From contig MJGA01000024.1 of assembly GCA_001910725.1 (NCBI GenBank), positions 248,001 to 312,000 on the forward strand: a stretch of 64,000 nucleotides of DNA. Direction: 5' to 3'. Source of the DNA: Phanerodontia chrysosporium (lineage: Eukaryota; Basidiomycota; Agaricomycetes; Polyporales; Phanerochaetaceae). The notes under the pieces are model-generated. The model ran no database searches. It was not told the origin of the DNA and saw nothing but the letters and a program-made list of their open reading frames with translations. Every line of letters starts with the position of its first letter. The first letter of the stretch is position 1. Shown here piece by piece: positions 44,476-54,942 of the stretch. The translations under genes were made by a program, and so were the position numbers.

Positions 44476-45356
44476 ATGTTCGTCTCGTCGCTCTTCGTCT
44501 CGACCCTCCTCGCGACCGCCGCGTTCGCCATCCCGACGTCCAAGGAGCGCCACGACGCCCGCCTCGCGCGGCGTGCCGGCGGCCTGCGCTCGTCGCACCC
44601 CAAGATCACGAACGCGACCCACGTCGAGTACAGCTCGAACTGGGCCGGCGCCGTCTACAACTCGGCTGCGGTGAGCCCACGTCTTGCCGGTGTCTTGAGC
44701 CGCGTGCTGAACCAGGATGGTAGGGCACGTACAAGAGCGTCACCGCGACGTTCACCGTCCCCACCCCCAAGGAGCCCTCGGGTGCCTCTGGCTCCCACGC
44801 CGCCTCCGCCTGGGTCGGCATCGACGGCGACAGCTGCGACAACGCGATCCTCCAGACCGGTGTCGACTTTACCGTCAGCGGCAGCTCCGTCTCCTACGAC
44901 GGTGGGTGTGCTCTTCTGCTGCTGCTCATGTGCAACGTGCTGACGTCCCCGTGCGCAGCCTGGTACGAGTGGTACCCGGACTACGCGTACGACTTCTCGG
45001 GCATCAGCTTCAGCCCCGGCGACAGCGTGACGCTGACGGTCACCGCGACGTCGACCAAGGCCGGCACGGCGGTGATCACGAACAACACGAAGGGCAAGAC
45101 GGTGACGAAGCAGATCACGTCGTCGGCGGCGCTGTGCGAGCAGGACGCGGAGTGGATCGTCGAGGACTTTGAGGAGGGCAGCTCGCTCGTGCCGTTCGCC
45201 AACTTTGGCACGGTCACCTTCACGGGCGCGTCCGCGAAGACGGGCAGCGGCAGCGTCGGCCCCAGCGGCGCGAACATCATCGACATCCAGCAGAACGGCA
45301 AGACCCTCACGAGCGTGTCGACCTCGAGCTCGAGCGTCACCGTCTCCTACGTCTAG
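44476..45356 (+). CDS. G1 family glutamic endopeptidase (copy B)
   Basis: Secreted acid endopeptidase. Signal peptide MFVSSLFVSTLLATAAFA, then the same propeptide as copy A (SKERHDARLARRAGGLRSSH). Exons are 44476-44670, 44724-44901 and 44958-45356. Exon 2 reads KEPSGASGSHAASAWVGIDG and SCDNAILQTGVDFTV (catalytic Gln). Exon 3 matches copy A residue for residue until the last few codons, including EWIVEDFEEG (catalytic Glu). Intron 2 differs from copy A by one cytosine. The first part of exon 2 and the promoter differ clearly, which points to conversion of the 3' half. Confidence 0.9.
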
Positions 45357-45989
45357 GCCCAGACGGCTCTCTGAAGTGCACGGTTTCGGAAAAAAACGAA
45401 TGGACGTGGTTGGGGTTGTAGAACTGTTCGCGAGCCCGTACTGCTGCTGAGAAGTACTCCTGTTGTATCATGGTATCCTGAAATGTATGTAGAAAAATTC
45501 GCATGCGTTGCTGTCCGCCTATGAGGGGGCGCAGCTGCGCTGCATGTATGTCAGAACAAATCGTTTGGTTGGATACGAGTAGTGAGCGCGAGCGCCGAGC
45601 GGAAGCCAGAGACCAGTTCCACTGCGCTATGTATAGCTGGTTGGTGGCGTGACTCCCCGCGGTTCTCCCAGCTCGGCACCGCAGAGCGTCTCCGCGGGAG
45701 CTGTAGCGCACTTCGACGCACACGAGCTCGCTCGTCTTCGTGGCGTTGATCCGGTCGCACTGTCAGGCGCCAGGTGGCCTACAAGTCGTATTTTATCACT
45801 GTGGCACAACATGAGGGAAAGATGCTCTGGCATCCAATCGGCCTGCGCAGCGTCCGCAGCCGCTTCATCCAGTCTGTCTTGCGTGCCAGTGGGTGACATA
45901 CGTCGGCCGCCGCCTGCGTTGCTCGGGAGCCTGCACATTTGGTAGAATGACATGTCGCGAAGAGCATGCCGTTGGGGACGCCCTGATCG
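45357..45989. other. Intergenic between tandem peptidase genes
   Basis: Open frames of up to 128 codons on the minus strand have no family resemblance. Nothing supported. Confidence 0.4.
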
Positions 45990-45996
45990 TATAAAT
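45990..45996 (+). promoter_or_regulatory. TATA box of G1 peptidase copy C
   Basis: TATAAAT lies about 80 bp upstream of the start at 46072. Confidence 0.65.
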
Positions 45997-46071
45997 GCTC
46001 AGTGAAGCAGAGTGTTCGAATTACCAGGGCTTTGCCTACCTACGTCTTCTAAGCCTGAATAACGGCCTACA

Positions 46072-46961
46072 ATGAAACTCTCTGCTCTGCTCGTCCAGTC
46101 CGTGCTCGCCGCAGCGGCGCTCGCCCTCCCTTCCAAGCTCGGACGCGGTCTCCGCCTCACGCAGCGCGAGACGGGCAACGACAGTACGGTTTCTCCGACA
46201 TACAACCCGACCTGGGCTGGCGTAGTCCTGAACGCTCCTCAGGTGCGTCGGCTTCCTCCTTACCGCTCCTTCAACTATACGAGCTTATGAGCGGGTCGCA
46301 GGGCACGTACCAATCCGTCTCGGCGACGATCAACGTCCCGACCCCGAAGGAGCCCGCGGGCGCAACCGGGCGGCACGCCGCGTCCGCCTGGGTCGGCATC
46401 GACGGCGACAGTTGCCAGAACGCCATCCTGCAGACCGGCGTCGACTTCCACACGGACGGAAGGGAGGTCTGGTACCACGGTGCGTGCCCTCCCGCACCCT
46501 TCTCCACCGGCGCTCACCGTGTGCCCCGGACAGCCTGGTACGAGTGGTGGCCCGCCGACACGGTCTACTTCGACAGCCTCGGCGTCGAAGCCGGCGACAG
46601 CCTCCTGCTGTCCGTCGCCGCGACGTCGCCGGTGACCGGCAGCGCGACGATCACGAACGTCGCGACGAACCAGACCGTGACGCAGGAGCTCTGGTCTGCG
46701 CACGCCCTCTGCATGCAGGACGCAGACTGGATCGTCGAGGACTACGGGGACCGCGCCGTGCCCTTTGCCGACTTTGGCACCGTCGCGTTTGCGGGTGCGC
46801 AGGCGCGGACCGCGGCAGGCGCGACCGTCGGGCCCCAGGCCGCCGGAGAGGACACAATGGACATCAAGCAGCATCGCCGTGTCCTCACGAGTGTTGAGAC
46901 CACGGACTCGAGCGTCACCGTGACGTACATTGGGGATGATGCTGCTGGCATGCAAGGCTGA
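46072..46961 (+). CDS. G1 family glutamic endopeptidase (copy C, diverged)
   Basis: Secreted. Signal peptide MKLSALLVQSVLAAAALA. The propeptide differs from the other copies and lacks RRAGGLRSSHP. NPTWAGVVL replaces SSNWAGAV. Exon 2 has GTYQSVSATINVPTPKEPAG and SCQNAILQTGVDFH, keeping the catalytic Gln. Exon 3 has AWYEWWPADTVYFDSLGVEA and DADWIVEDYGD. The second Glu (catalytic) is kept, while the first, usually Glu, is Asp. The C-terminus is extended past VTVTYI by DDAAGMQG. This copy shows no sign of the conversion seen between A and B, so it is an older paralogue. Confidence 0.88.
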
Positions 46962-47361
46962 CGCTGACGAGTTGTGAGTGGGGAATGAGATGGAGTCGAC
47001 GTTTCTGCGCTCGAAGGCAGCCTGGAGTGCCAATTGACTCACTTGGTCTGGACCTCCGTATGCTGGGGTTGCGGTAATATACCAGCAAGAAGCAAGTGGG
47101 AACAGTTAGAGGCCGTCACATCCGTGCACTCGTTCAGAGAGCCGCAGTCGCACACTGTCCAAGTCTGACGACGGCCCTTGCAGAGCAAAGACCCCGAAAC
47201 GAGAGCAGGACCCCAAGCTCTTTTTGACACAGCGCCGGCTCCCACGTCTGACTCTCTACTCGCTGCACCTGCCCATCGTTCTGAAAACATATTCACGCGG
47301 TGATATATACAACGGTGAGCCTCAAGACCTCACTAATGGCGGGCGACGTCGACGCAGACAA
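46962..47361. other. Intergenic, nothing recognised
   Basis: 3' flanks of two convergent genes. A GATATATACA motif near 47302 has no recognisable gene after it. Confidence 0.4.
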
Positions 47362-47826
47362 TCATTCGACGCGCCCGGTGTCCGACGCATTGCGCTCCTG
47401 AAGTGCACGCGCGAGCCGCCTGCCGACGCTCTCGAGCTGCGCACGCGCGTCCTTCATCTGCTCTTCGGGCGACGCGTGCTGCACCGGCAGGCTGACGGGG
47501 TGCTCGACGTCCGAGTACGGCGAGACGGCGAGCGCCGCAGGCGGGACCGTGATGGTGAGTGTCTGCTGCCTGCCCGGCTGCGGCTGCGGCTTCGGCTTCG
47601 CGCGCGGAGTGGTGGCCGCGGAGGCCTTGGGCTCCGGTTCGCAAACCCGCATTGGGGCTGATGGAAGGCCGGCGAGGTTGTCAGACGCGTCCTGCGCGTC
47701 CTGCGCGTCGTGGACCGTGATGTCTGGCAGCGGTGTCGCGGGTACCACGTCGATCGTCGGAACATCGTCCTCTGAGTTGGGGACGACGGAAGGGTTGGAG
47801 AGCGGGTGGCCCGTGGTGAGCGACAT
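47362..47826 (-). CDS. Hypothetical intronless protein, 154 aa
   Basis: Start MSLTTGHPLSNPSVVPNSED. The first half is acidic and disordered-looking (DITVHDAQDAQDASDNLAGL), followed by PKPQPQPGRQQTLTITVPPA. The C-terminal 40 residues form a likely coiled segment (QMKDARAQLESVGRRLARAL). A TATATATA at 47889-47896 lies 63 bp upstream on this strand, which supports it as a gene. No domain recognised. Layout and size match the 27.5 kb orphan gene. Confidence 0.5.
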   Translation of the reverse strand: MSLTTGHPLSNPSVVPNSEDDVPTIDVVPATPLPDITVHDAQDAQDASDNLAGLPSAPMRVCEPEPKASAATTPRAKPKPQPQPGRQQTLTITVPPAALAVSPYSDVEHPVSLPVQHASPEEQMKDARAQLESVGRRLARALQERNASDTGRVE

Positions 47827-47888
47827 GGTGTAGTGGCGATATGATTCTGAGCAAGCTTATGTTGAGCATCCCCAGGCAGACATGGCAA

Positions 47889-47896
47889 TATATATA
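47889..47896 (-). promoter_or_regulatory. TATA box of the 47.8 kb orphan gene
   Basis: TATATATA, 63 bp upstream of the minus-strand start at 47826. Confidence 0.55.
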
Positions 47897-48287
47897 CGTT
47901 CACCAGGGCATGCGGCCCTTGTTGCTGTAACAAAGTCAAACTACTGCCCTTCGTGTACAATGATCTACCGGTGGCCTCCATCAATGTTCCTATGTCAGGG
48001 GCTAGGCCGTTGTCCACAAAGCGCAGAGTTGTCCGTTATGCATCGTGCAGTGGTGGCCGCTTACTGATCACAGAATACGCTTCTATGCACGCTATGAAGC
48101 ATCAAACGTACTGTCATGCTCGGTTAGCCCTTCTATCCACTACTTCCATATAGAAATCGTGGCCGCATGCTGACCGTGAACGCAACGCAGCATAGCGTTG
48201 TGACGTTCTTATTCTCTTGATCCCGTACAAAAGCAGCGTAGGTGAGTCCGTCCTCTCCGCGGCCAATGCAGTGTCCTCCATCCACGC

Positions 48288-48476
48288 TCATGGGCTCGCC
48301 CAACTCAGCACCAACTTGTCGCCGCGGTACTCGTATCGATTTTGGTCACGCGGCACGACGGGAGAGGGCTGCTGCGCTCGAATGTCCTGTTGGACGTGAA
48401 CCTGCCGCGGGGCTGGCTGCGGGATCTGCAGTGAAAGCCTCGGAGCCATGCTGGCCTGGTTCTGCGTTGTCGACAT
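48288..48476 (-). CDS. Possible short protein, 62 aa
   Basis: Frame MSTTQNQASMAPRLSLQIPQ continues into a Q/P-rich middle (APRQVHVQQDIRAQQPSPVV) and ends DKLVLSWASP. The composition is not that of a GC-driven shadow frame. No domain or clear promoter. The neighbouring 47897-48287 shows nothing. Confidence 0.3.
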   Translation of the reverse strand: MSTTQNQASMAPRLSLQIPQPAPRQVHVQQDIRAQQPSPVVPRDQNRYEYRGDKLVLSWASP

Positions 48477-49383
48477 GCTCGTACCGGGTGGTGGTGGTGT
48501 AGTGTTTCTGGTGTGACGCGCCCCCCTATCCGCACCTGGTTCCTACTTATAGCCTCGCGCACGGCTTTGTCCACATCCCAATTGTCGTCCGAGTAATGTC
48601 TGTCGTGTGGCAACCTGCAAGTAACGCTACTTGAACGCGGTGGCTCATCGAGGCACCCCACACGCCACTTGGCTCGGGCTGCGTACATCTTTTGTCCGGA
48701 GACCATGCAGGGGACCTGATGGCACGCCATTATGCCCCTCCAGGTCTAGGCTTTGTGGACACACAAAACCAACGCCTAGCCTATTCAGGCACGGGTTTCG
48801 CGCCGTATTTGTCGTGGTGGGGATCGGGTCTGACTGCCCTCGCCGCCTGCCCCCGCGCGAGCGGGTCGCTGGCCCTACTCTGGTGGAGACGTCCTCGTTC
48901 GAACGTTCTCAGTCGCCGCGTGCGACGCGGGGCGGCAGCAACAGCAGCGAAAGACGCTACCGCGGAGCAATCCCGACGATGTCCGCGTCGCGCAAGGGGG
49001 GCTTCGACGCGGTGCGCACCGCGCACAGGCCCGGCGCCCCTGGCCGCGCCCTTTTGTTGCGCACGCGGCAGGCAGGCCTCTCCGTCGACACGGCAACGCC
49101 CACTGCGCTGCTGCATCCCGCGCGCCCAGCCAAGCGCGTCCTGCGCAACTCTGCTTTGGAGGCAATGCGTGTGCCCCCGGGTCCTGCCGTGCGGTGCGCC
49201 ACCGGGCCCGCGCCCTTTTTTGTCGCTTTGTCACTGCGCGCAAAAGGGCCTGTCGTGCGCAGGCCGCGATCTGAGCATCCCTTGGGTGTGCGAACGGGGG
49301 GCGTATATCAGGATGGACGGCGGAGGGTCTGCTCTGCAGAAAACGCACCGCCGCGCACCAGTGACGAACACTCGACTCACGAC
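48477..49383. other. GC-rich DNA, no confident gene
   Basis: Several strands are open at 48650-49330, giving Arg/Ala/Cys-rich products without motifs. A GTATATCA at 49302 may be the core promoter of the next small frame. Confidence 0.35.
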
Positions 49384-49620
49384 ATGTCGGATCCAACAGC
49401 AGTCGCTAGCGACGCAACGTCTGCAGGCAGCGTTCACCCAGAGTCACTACCCGCGACCGAAATCCAGAAGCAGATAATGATGCGATGGGCAGGGCAGGGC
49501 GCAGCGGGCGACCAGCCGTCATCAAGCAATCCTCCAGGTGTGTCTGCAGCTCCAGCTTTTCAAGTGAAATCATCGCCGCTCATTGGACCGTACAGACGAC
49601 GAGGTAGCACGCCGTGCACT
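49384..49620 (+). CDS. Possible short orphan gene
   Basis: From MSDPTAVASDATSAGSVHPE the frame reads ATEIQKQIMMRWAGQGAAGD, then SSPLIGPYRRRG. The composition is protein-like up to about 49600. The 3' end is uncertain: the frame remains open to 49947, and a GTGTGTCTGC...AG intron near 49535 is possible. No family recognised. 49621-49986 shows nothing else. Confidence 0.3.
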
Positions 49621-49986
49621 CCACGACCACTCCAACACACAATACGTGAACTGACGGCGTTTCACGAAAATGGACGGAGGGCGCTGATACGGTTGTGGTG
49701 CTGCGTGCACCAAAACCCTGTAGCATACATGCATCCCTACACGCCCGCATCATCACTCGTACACGCCCGCAATCCAAATCTGAGTTGTACTTGTCGTGTG
49801 GCACTGGCTAGTGGTCGCGACGGCCCGCTCCAAACGCAGCAGCATGTGTCGCAAGATTTCCATCGCAAATACGAGGGTCGTATCATACACCGAGAGGACC
49901 AGAACAAGAACTGGGAATTGGACTCGAAAAAGGATGCAGGATCGTGACCCTCTGCCACAACAGCACCACACTCCTGCACCAGACGC

Positions 49987-50239
49987 TCACAGCGGCGTCC
50001 AGCCCTCACCGGGCGCGACGGGCCACTTCATCTCGTCGCGCTCAGCCTCCCACGGGGCTCGAGGGCGGGACGCCCCGCCCGCACCGCGCGTGCGCCCCGT
50101 GCGCTCGTCGTCGCTCCCGCGATAGTCACGGTCGACGCTCGGCGGCTCCTCGTCACCGTCCTCGCCGCGGTCGACGCCAAACCCGTCGCCGTCCCCACCG
50201 CCATATCCGTACCCGCGCCCCTCGCGCCCCTCGCCGCCG

Positions 50240-50276
<37 letters not shown>

Positions 50277-53254
50277 CCGTGTCGACGAGCCGCTCCTCGC
50301 CCTCGCGCCGGAACACGCTCCCGCCGCGGTGGCTCACGAACCCGCGCCGGCTGAGCCCCGCCTCGGCCTTCCAGCGCGCGTGGTCGAGGCGCGGCTGCAG
50401 CCCCGCCCAGCGGTCGCGCAGGCCGTCGCGCAGCTGCGCGAGCTCCTTGCTCGCCGCGCCACCACCACCGCCGCCGCCGCCGCCGCTACTCGGCGAGTCG
50501 CCCGTGAGGCTGTCGGAGCGGCGCCCGCGCACGGGCGTGCCGTGCTGCGACAGCGAGAGGTGCCGCGACACGCCTGCGCCGCCGCGCGGCGGGAGGCTCG
50601 CGGGCGACGAGAGCACGGTGTTCACCGAGCGCGTGCTGCGGTCGGTGCGCTCCGTCATGCTGGGGCTCGGTGCACGCCGCGGACTCGCCGTCCCCGGCAG
50701 GCCAGTGAATTGCACGCTCTCGGGTCGGCGTCGTGGCCGCGGCGGCGGCACAGGCGGGCTAGTCGGGTAGTGCATGCTTCGGCTCCTGAACACGCGCCCC
50801 GCGCCTGTAGGACTCGGGAGGTCCGCGTCGGGGCCGTCTGTGAAGACGGCGCTGGTGGCGCTCTGGGGTGCACTGGGGACAGGCGGTGGTGGTTTCCGGC
50901 CGGGATGCGTCGGCGGCGGGCCCTTCTCGCTGGCAAGCGCCGGCAGCACCGGCAGCACCGGGCTCGGTTGCGGAATGAGGTCGGGATGAAGAGGCGGAGG
51001 ACTTGCACGGCGCTCGACTGAGGACGACGTCCTGCGGGATGCAACGCTGGCCGTCGCGACCTCACGCATGCTCGTTGCGCTGACCGCGGAGCGCGCACCG
51101 TCTGTGCGTCCACTGCGCCCACTCCAGGCACTGTTTGACGGACTTGTGCGTCGCCGGGGTGGCAATGCGGGACCCTTTGCGCTCCTCGGTTGGTCGAGGC
51201 TCGAGCTGTCGCTGCCGCTCGAGACACTGTAGCTGCGGTTCATCGCGCTGGGACCGGGCGTGCTGATCGTGAGGGCAGCAACACCCTTCGTCGGGCTTTC
51301 GCTGCGCGTACGCTTGCTCGCGTCTTTGCTTGACGACGGCGCCGAAGACTTGAGCACCTCGAGTACGCGCTCCTTCTCCAGCTTCTCCTCGGCCTTCTTC
51401 AGGCTCTTCGCAATGCGCCCCGCCTGCAGACTCTGTTGGATGAGCACATTCGGGTTCGTCGGCGCGCCCGAGCTTTGGTTGTGCCAGAACGCGAATGGAC
51501 TGCTCGTGCTTTGGTTGAGGGAGCCCGGCCGTGGAGGCGGAGGTGGGGGTGGTTTGCCCCTGTCTTCAGATGGCGCCGGTGCAGATTTGCGCGGCGGAAG
51601 CGGTGGAATGACCGGTTGTGCTGGCGCCGCCGGGGTAGACTTTGTTCGTAGCGCTGCAGGCGATGTAGGAGTAGAGGATGCCTCTTGGGTTTTGGCGCGG
51701 TTGATGAAGGGATTGGTGCTCGAGCTTGCTGCAATTGACGCCGCTGGCTTCGGTGGCACAGCAGGTGGGCCTGGGGAATCGTCAATCAAGTTGCCTTCAC
51801 GGGACGTGTTTCGTGAGTGTGCCGCCGCCTCAGATGGGGCTGCCTTTGGTGGAAGGGGAGGGGAAGTGTTTTGAACGGGTGGCGAGCCAGCATCATCCGG
51901 ATGCGCTGTATAAGAACAAGAATTATCAGTATATCGCAACAACGATCAGTAGGAGAAGATTGGGAAGGGAACGGGAAATGCGACTGCGCGGCGCGGTGGA
52001 AGACAAGACGAGGGACACTGGCACGATTCTGAAAGCGTTGTTCAAGTGCCGAACAGAAACAGTCAGGATGTGAACAGAGCAGTTTCGAGAAAACGTATAT
52101 CCCGAGGCAGAGCAGACAGCATACTGAGGCGACAGGGCACCAAGGGGCTCTTCAGAGGTGGATTGCGAGTGCACGGCAGGCCGAGCGAACCGAGATACGA
52201 TGGGAGGTGCCGGGATGAACAGACATGAGCGATGCCGCAGCGGAAAGCAGTGCACCGTGGGACGCAGGGCCTGTCGGTCGCAGTTGGTGACAGCTGCGAG
52301 GCACCCGCGAGTTTTTCTGCGCGATGGGACTTGTGCTGCGCAAGGGTATGGCGAAGTAGGCGTGCAAGAGAAAAGCAGTCGAGGACGGCCGAGTGCTCCA
52401 TCCCTCACAGCGCAATGTACCCAGGTCGTGCAACTCGGGCCACCACATGCGCAGGCTCCAGCAGGCGCAGTGTCGAGGAGTCGCCACAGCTCAGGCACGT
52501 CCACTCGTGCCTCGTGGGTTCAGTCCGAGTTTCGTCGGCAGATGCAGCTGGGGTGTACCAGAGCTTCGTGGCACGACAGGCCAGGCGTGGCGACGGCGAG
52601 CCGTACGAGTGAAAAGAGTATAGGTTGTCGCCGAAAGCAACGCCAGGGCGAGTGCGAGGATCGGGACATAGTGCGCCGAGAGCGGCGGCGACGGGTAGAT
52701 GTCGCGATAGCAAAACCGGCCGCAGCGAGGGGGCAGCTCGGCGCAGACGGCATGGCCGGCCGGCACACGCAGGCGGATGGATCTTTCGTGCTTCGTCTTC
52801 GCGCGCGCAGTCGCAACGGTCGTGGGGAGGGGGAGGGGGAGGGGGGAGGGCGAGAAACGCCAAGGAGGCGACGGGCGGGCGGGGCAGCAACAAGCAAGGA
52901 CGACGGACACTCACCCTGTACGAACACCAGGCTCCCGTCGAGCGGCTTCCCGTGGCGGATGTGCGTGATGAGGCGGAGCGCGGCGAAGAACTGGCCGCCG
53001 CTGAGCGTGTCGGCGGGCGCGAGCTGCGGGCAGAAGAGGCGGAGGACGGCGTCGACCTGGGCGGGCGCGAGCGCGGTGTAGCGGCCGCGGATCCAGGCGC
53101 GGGTCTCGCGGGCGCTGACGACGAGGGCGGCGTAGTACGAGTCGTCGTGCGGGTGCGCGGCGGTGTCCTCGCCCGCGAGGTCGAGCAGGGCGGTCGTGTA
53201 CAGGCTGTATTCGGGATCGGTCAGCGCCGAGGCGTGGAGGGTGAGCGGGCGCAT
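49987..53254 (-). CDS. EH-domain protein with long proline-rich tail
   Basis: EH domains bind NPF motifs and organise endocytic coats and actin patches. The first exon (from MRPLTLHASALTDPEYSLYT at 53254; an in-frame ATG also exists at 53482 before a Thr-rich repeat) gives one EH-like fold, with AGEDTAAHPHDDSYYAALVV and LAPAQVDAVLRLFCPQL, then DTLSGGQFFAALRLITHI. A 1,009-nt intron (51906-52914; GTGAGT donor, TACAG acceptor) joins FVQ to AHPDDAGSPP. The second exon is disordered: PPPPPPPRPG and other polyproline sites for SH3 proteins, one coiled stretch (LKKAEEKLEKERVLEVLK), Gly and Asp runs, and a conserved-looking end (APWEAERDEMKWPVAPGEGW). It may act as an endocytic or phosphoinositide scaffold, which is inference from the domains. 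Confidence 0.65.
50244..50275 (+). repeat. CGT/GCC trinucleotide tracts inside the EH gene
   Basis: GTC repeats here encode an Asp run, and GCC repeats at about 50470-50490 encode a Gly run on the minus strand. A third GTC tract lies at about 53275-53315. They are probably length-variable. Confidence 0.7.
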
Positions 53255-53482
53255 GCTGGCATGGGCTGAAGGGGTCGTCGTTGTCGTCGCTGTCGTCGTC
53301 GTCGTCGTCGAGGGTGTCGGCAGCGGTGAAGGTCGTGAACGGAGATGGTCGTCGTCGGAGGCAAGGAACGGAGTGTGTGAGGTCACCTCAGCAAGCCGTA
53401 GCTGCGCGTCGGTCAGTCCGCTTATGACCGTGCTGCGCACCAGCGCCCATTTTAGGAAGGTGTCGTCGTTCCCGAGAATCAT

Positions 53483-54639
53483 TCTGAGAATCTCGACCCA
53501 ATCTCACACGCCGAATAGCTCGTGCATGTGGAGAATATCACAACTGACACAAGCAAGTGGGTTGGTTTGACGAGGTTTCAGCACCTTGCTCGCTCTCGCT
53601 GTCCTTTGGCTCCCGATAAAATAGAATTAGTATTCGGCCCGCATGCATATGCACGCTGACAGAGAGCGCTCATATCAGGGTCGACATTCTGGGCATGGTA
53701 ACCAGAGCGGAGGTGAGCAAGTGGTTATATGACTGTTGTCTAGGAACTCTGCACTGAGAAACCCGCCGTTCACGATGTAGTGCCTGTGTAGTAACACTTC
53801 GGGATTGCTATATACATCGGGGGCAGTCATACAGCACTATTGAACATATAAAATTTGAATCGCTCCTTCACGGTGCTGTAAGAATGGATCAGAGAAGTGC
53901 TTCACTCAGTCATGGGGAAGCTGGGAGAGAGGGGTACGCGTGCTGGAATGATGCTAGCTTGTCTTTAGGTGTTGGGATGATCCTATCGCTGATTCACCAG
54001 GGCATGGAGAGTATCAGAATGGGCAACGCAAGCAGAAGTTATTGCATCTCCCGCTTTGTCAGGCTGATCCTCTCAACGTACTAAAAGCTCGACCAGCAGT
54101 ATTCAAAGACGTTGCCCCGGAATCGCGATTAGTCCGCATCGGCCGTCCTTCCGCGACATGGCCCAGTTTGTCCGACATCACCTGCGGTCATGAACGAGGC
54201 TAATTGCCGAGGATTACATGATGCACGACGGAGGAGGCCAAGACGAGGGGGGGCATGTGATACGGGTGTGTTTGTGTGTGTTAGGATCGCAAGGCCCCGC
54301 CTTCCTTTCACGGGCGCGGCATGACGACAGCGCCGGGACCCCTGACTCAGGCCTTACCAAACGCTCCCGTTCGAGCCCCCGCCGCTTGCTCACCCGCTGA
54401 GCCACGCCTGACCAAGCGCAGCGTGCCTCCAATGCAACGCACACCCTGCACACCGCCCACCGCTGCGTAACCGCCGCGCGGGCGCCGTCCGCACATGCCT
54501 CCGCGCTCGCTCAGCCATCCGCACACGCCATGCATCACCCGTCCCGCACGTCGCCACGCCCGCAGATATTAACGGCGGCCCCGCCGCTGACTCACGGGTG
54601 CGCCCCCCTCTGCTCTGACATTGCACGCCCACGCACGCG
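53483..54639. other. Intergenic, no gene recognised
   Basis: The left part (53600-54080) is AT-richer without frames. Around 54370-54420 a TTCGAGCCC and a D-arm-like GTGGCTCAGCGGGTGAGC occur but on opposite strands, so it is not a tRNA. Confidence 0.4.
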
Positions 54640-54942
54640 ATGTCCTCCCCAGCCCCGCACGCCGAGCCGCCCGAGCAGCACTCCCCGAGCCCCGCCTCGA
54701 CCGCCGCCACCACGCGCAGCGCAGGCACGCCCGCGAACGCCGGAAGCACCTCGCCGCCCGCGCCAGCGCCCCCCGAGCCCGGCACCGCCCCCGCCGCACG
54801 CGCCGACGCCGACGCCGACGCCGAAAGCCCACAGCCCATGTCCGCCGGCCGCCGCTCGCCCGCCGAGGCCGTCCTCGAGCGCTGGGACCAGCTCAGCGCA
54901 GAGGAGCAGGACATGTGGCGCCAACTCGGGGGCGGCACCTAG
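54640..54942 (+). CDS. Short hypothetical protein, 100 aa
   Basis: MSSPAPHAEPPEQHSPSPAS opens an A/P/S/T-rich disordered region with an ADADADAE stretch. The C-terminal 30 residues are helical (SPAEAVLERWDQLSAEEQDM, then WRQLGGGT), as in a short protein-binding helix. Intronless. Promoter not clear. The reverse strand is open too, so confidence is moderate at best. Confidence 0.4.
   Translation: MSSPAPHAEPPEQHSPSPASTAATTRSAGTPANAGSTSPPAPAPPEPGTAPAARADADADAESPQPMSAGRRSPAEAVLERWDQLSAEEQDMWRQLGGGT

Noticed and set aside
46735..46742. Loss of the catalytic Glu in peptidase copy C
   Set aside because: The altered residue (Glu to Asp in ADW) is the first acidic residue; counting against scytalidoglutamic peptidase, the catalytic Glu is the second one in WIVED, which is kept.
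54360..54425. tRNA-like signature (GTTCGAGCCCCC and GTGGCTCAGCGGGTGAGC)
   Set aside because: The T-arm-like and D-arm-like parts are on opposite strands and the stems do not pair into a cloverleaf.
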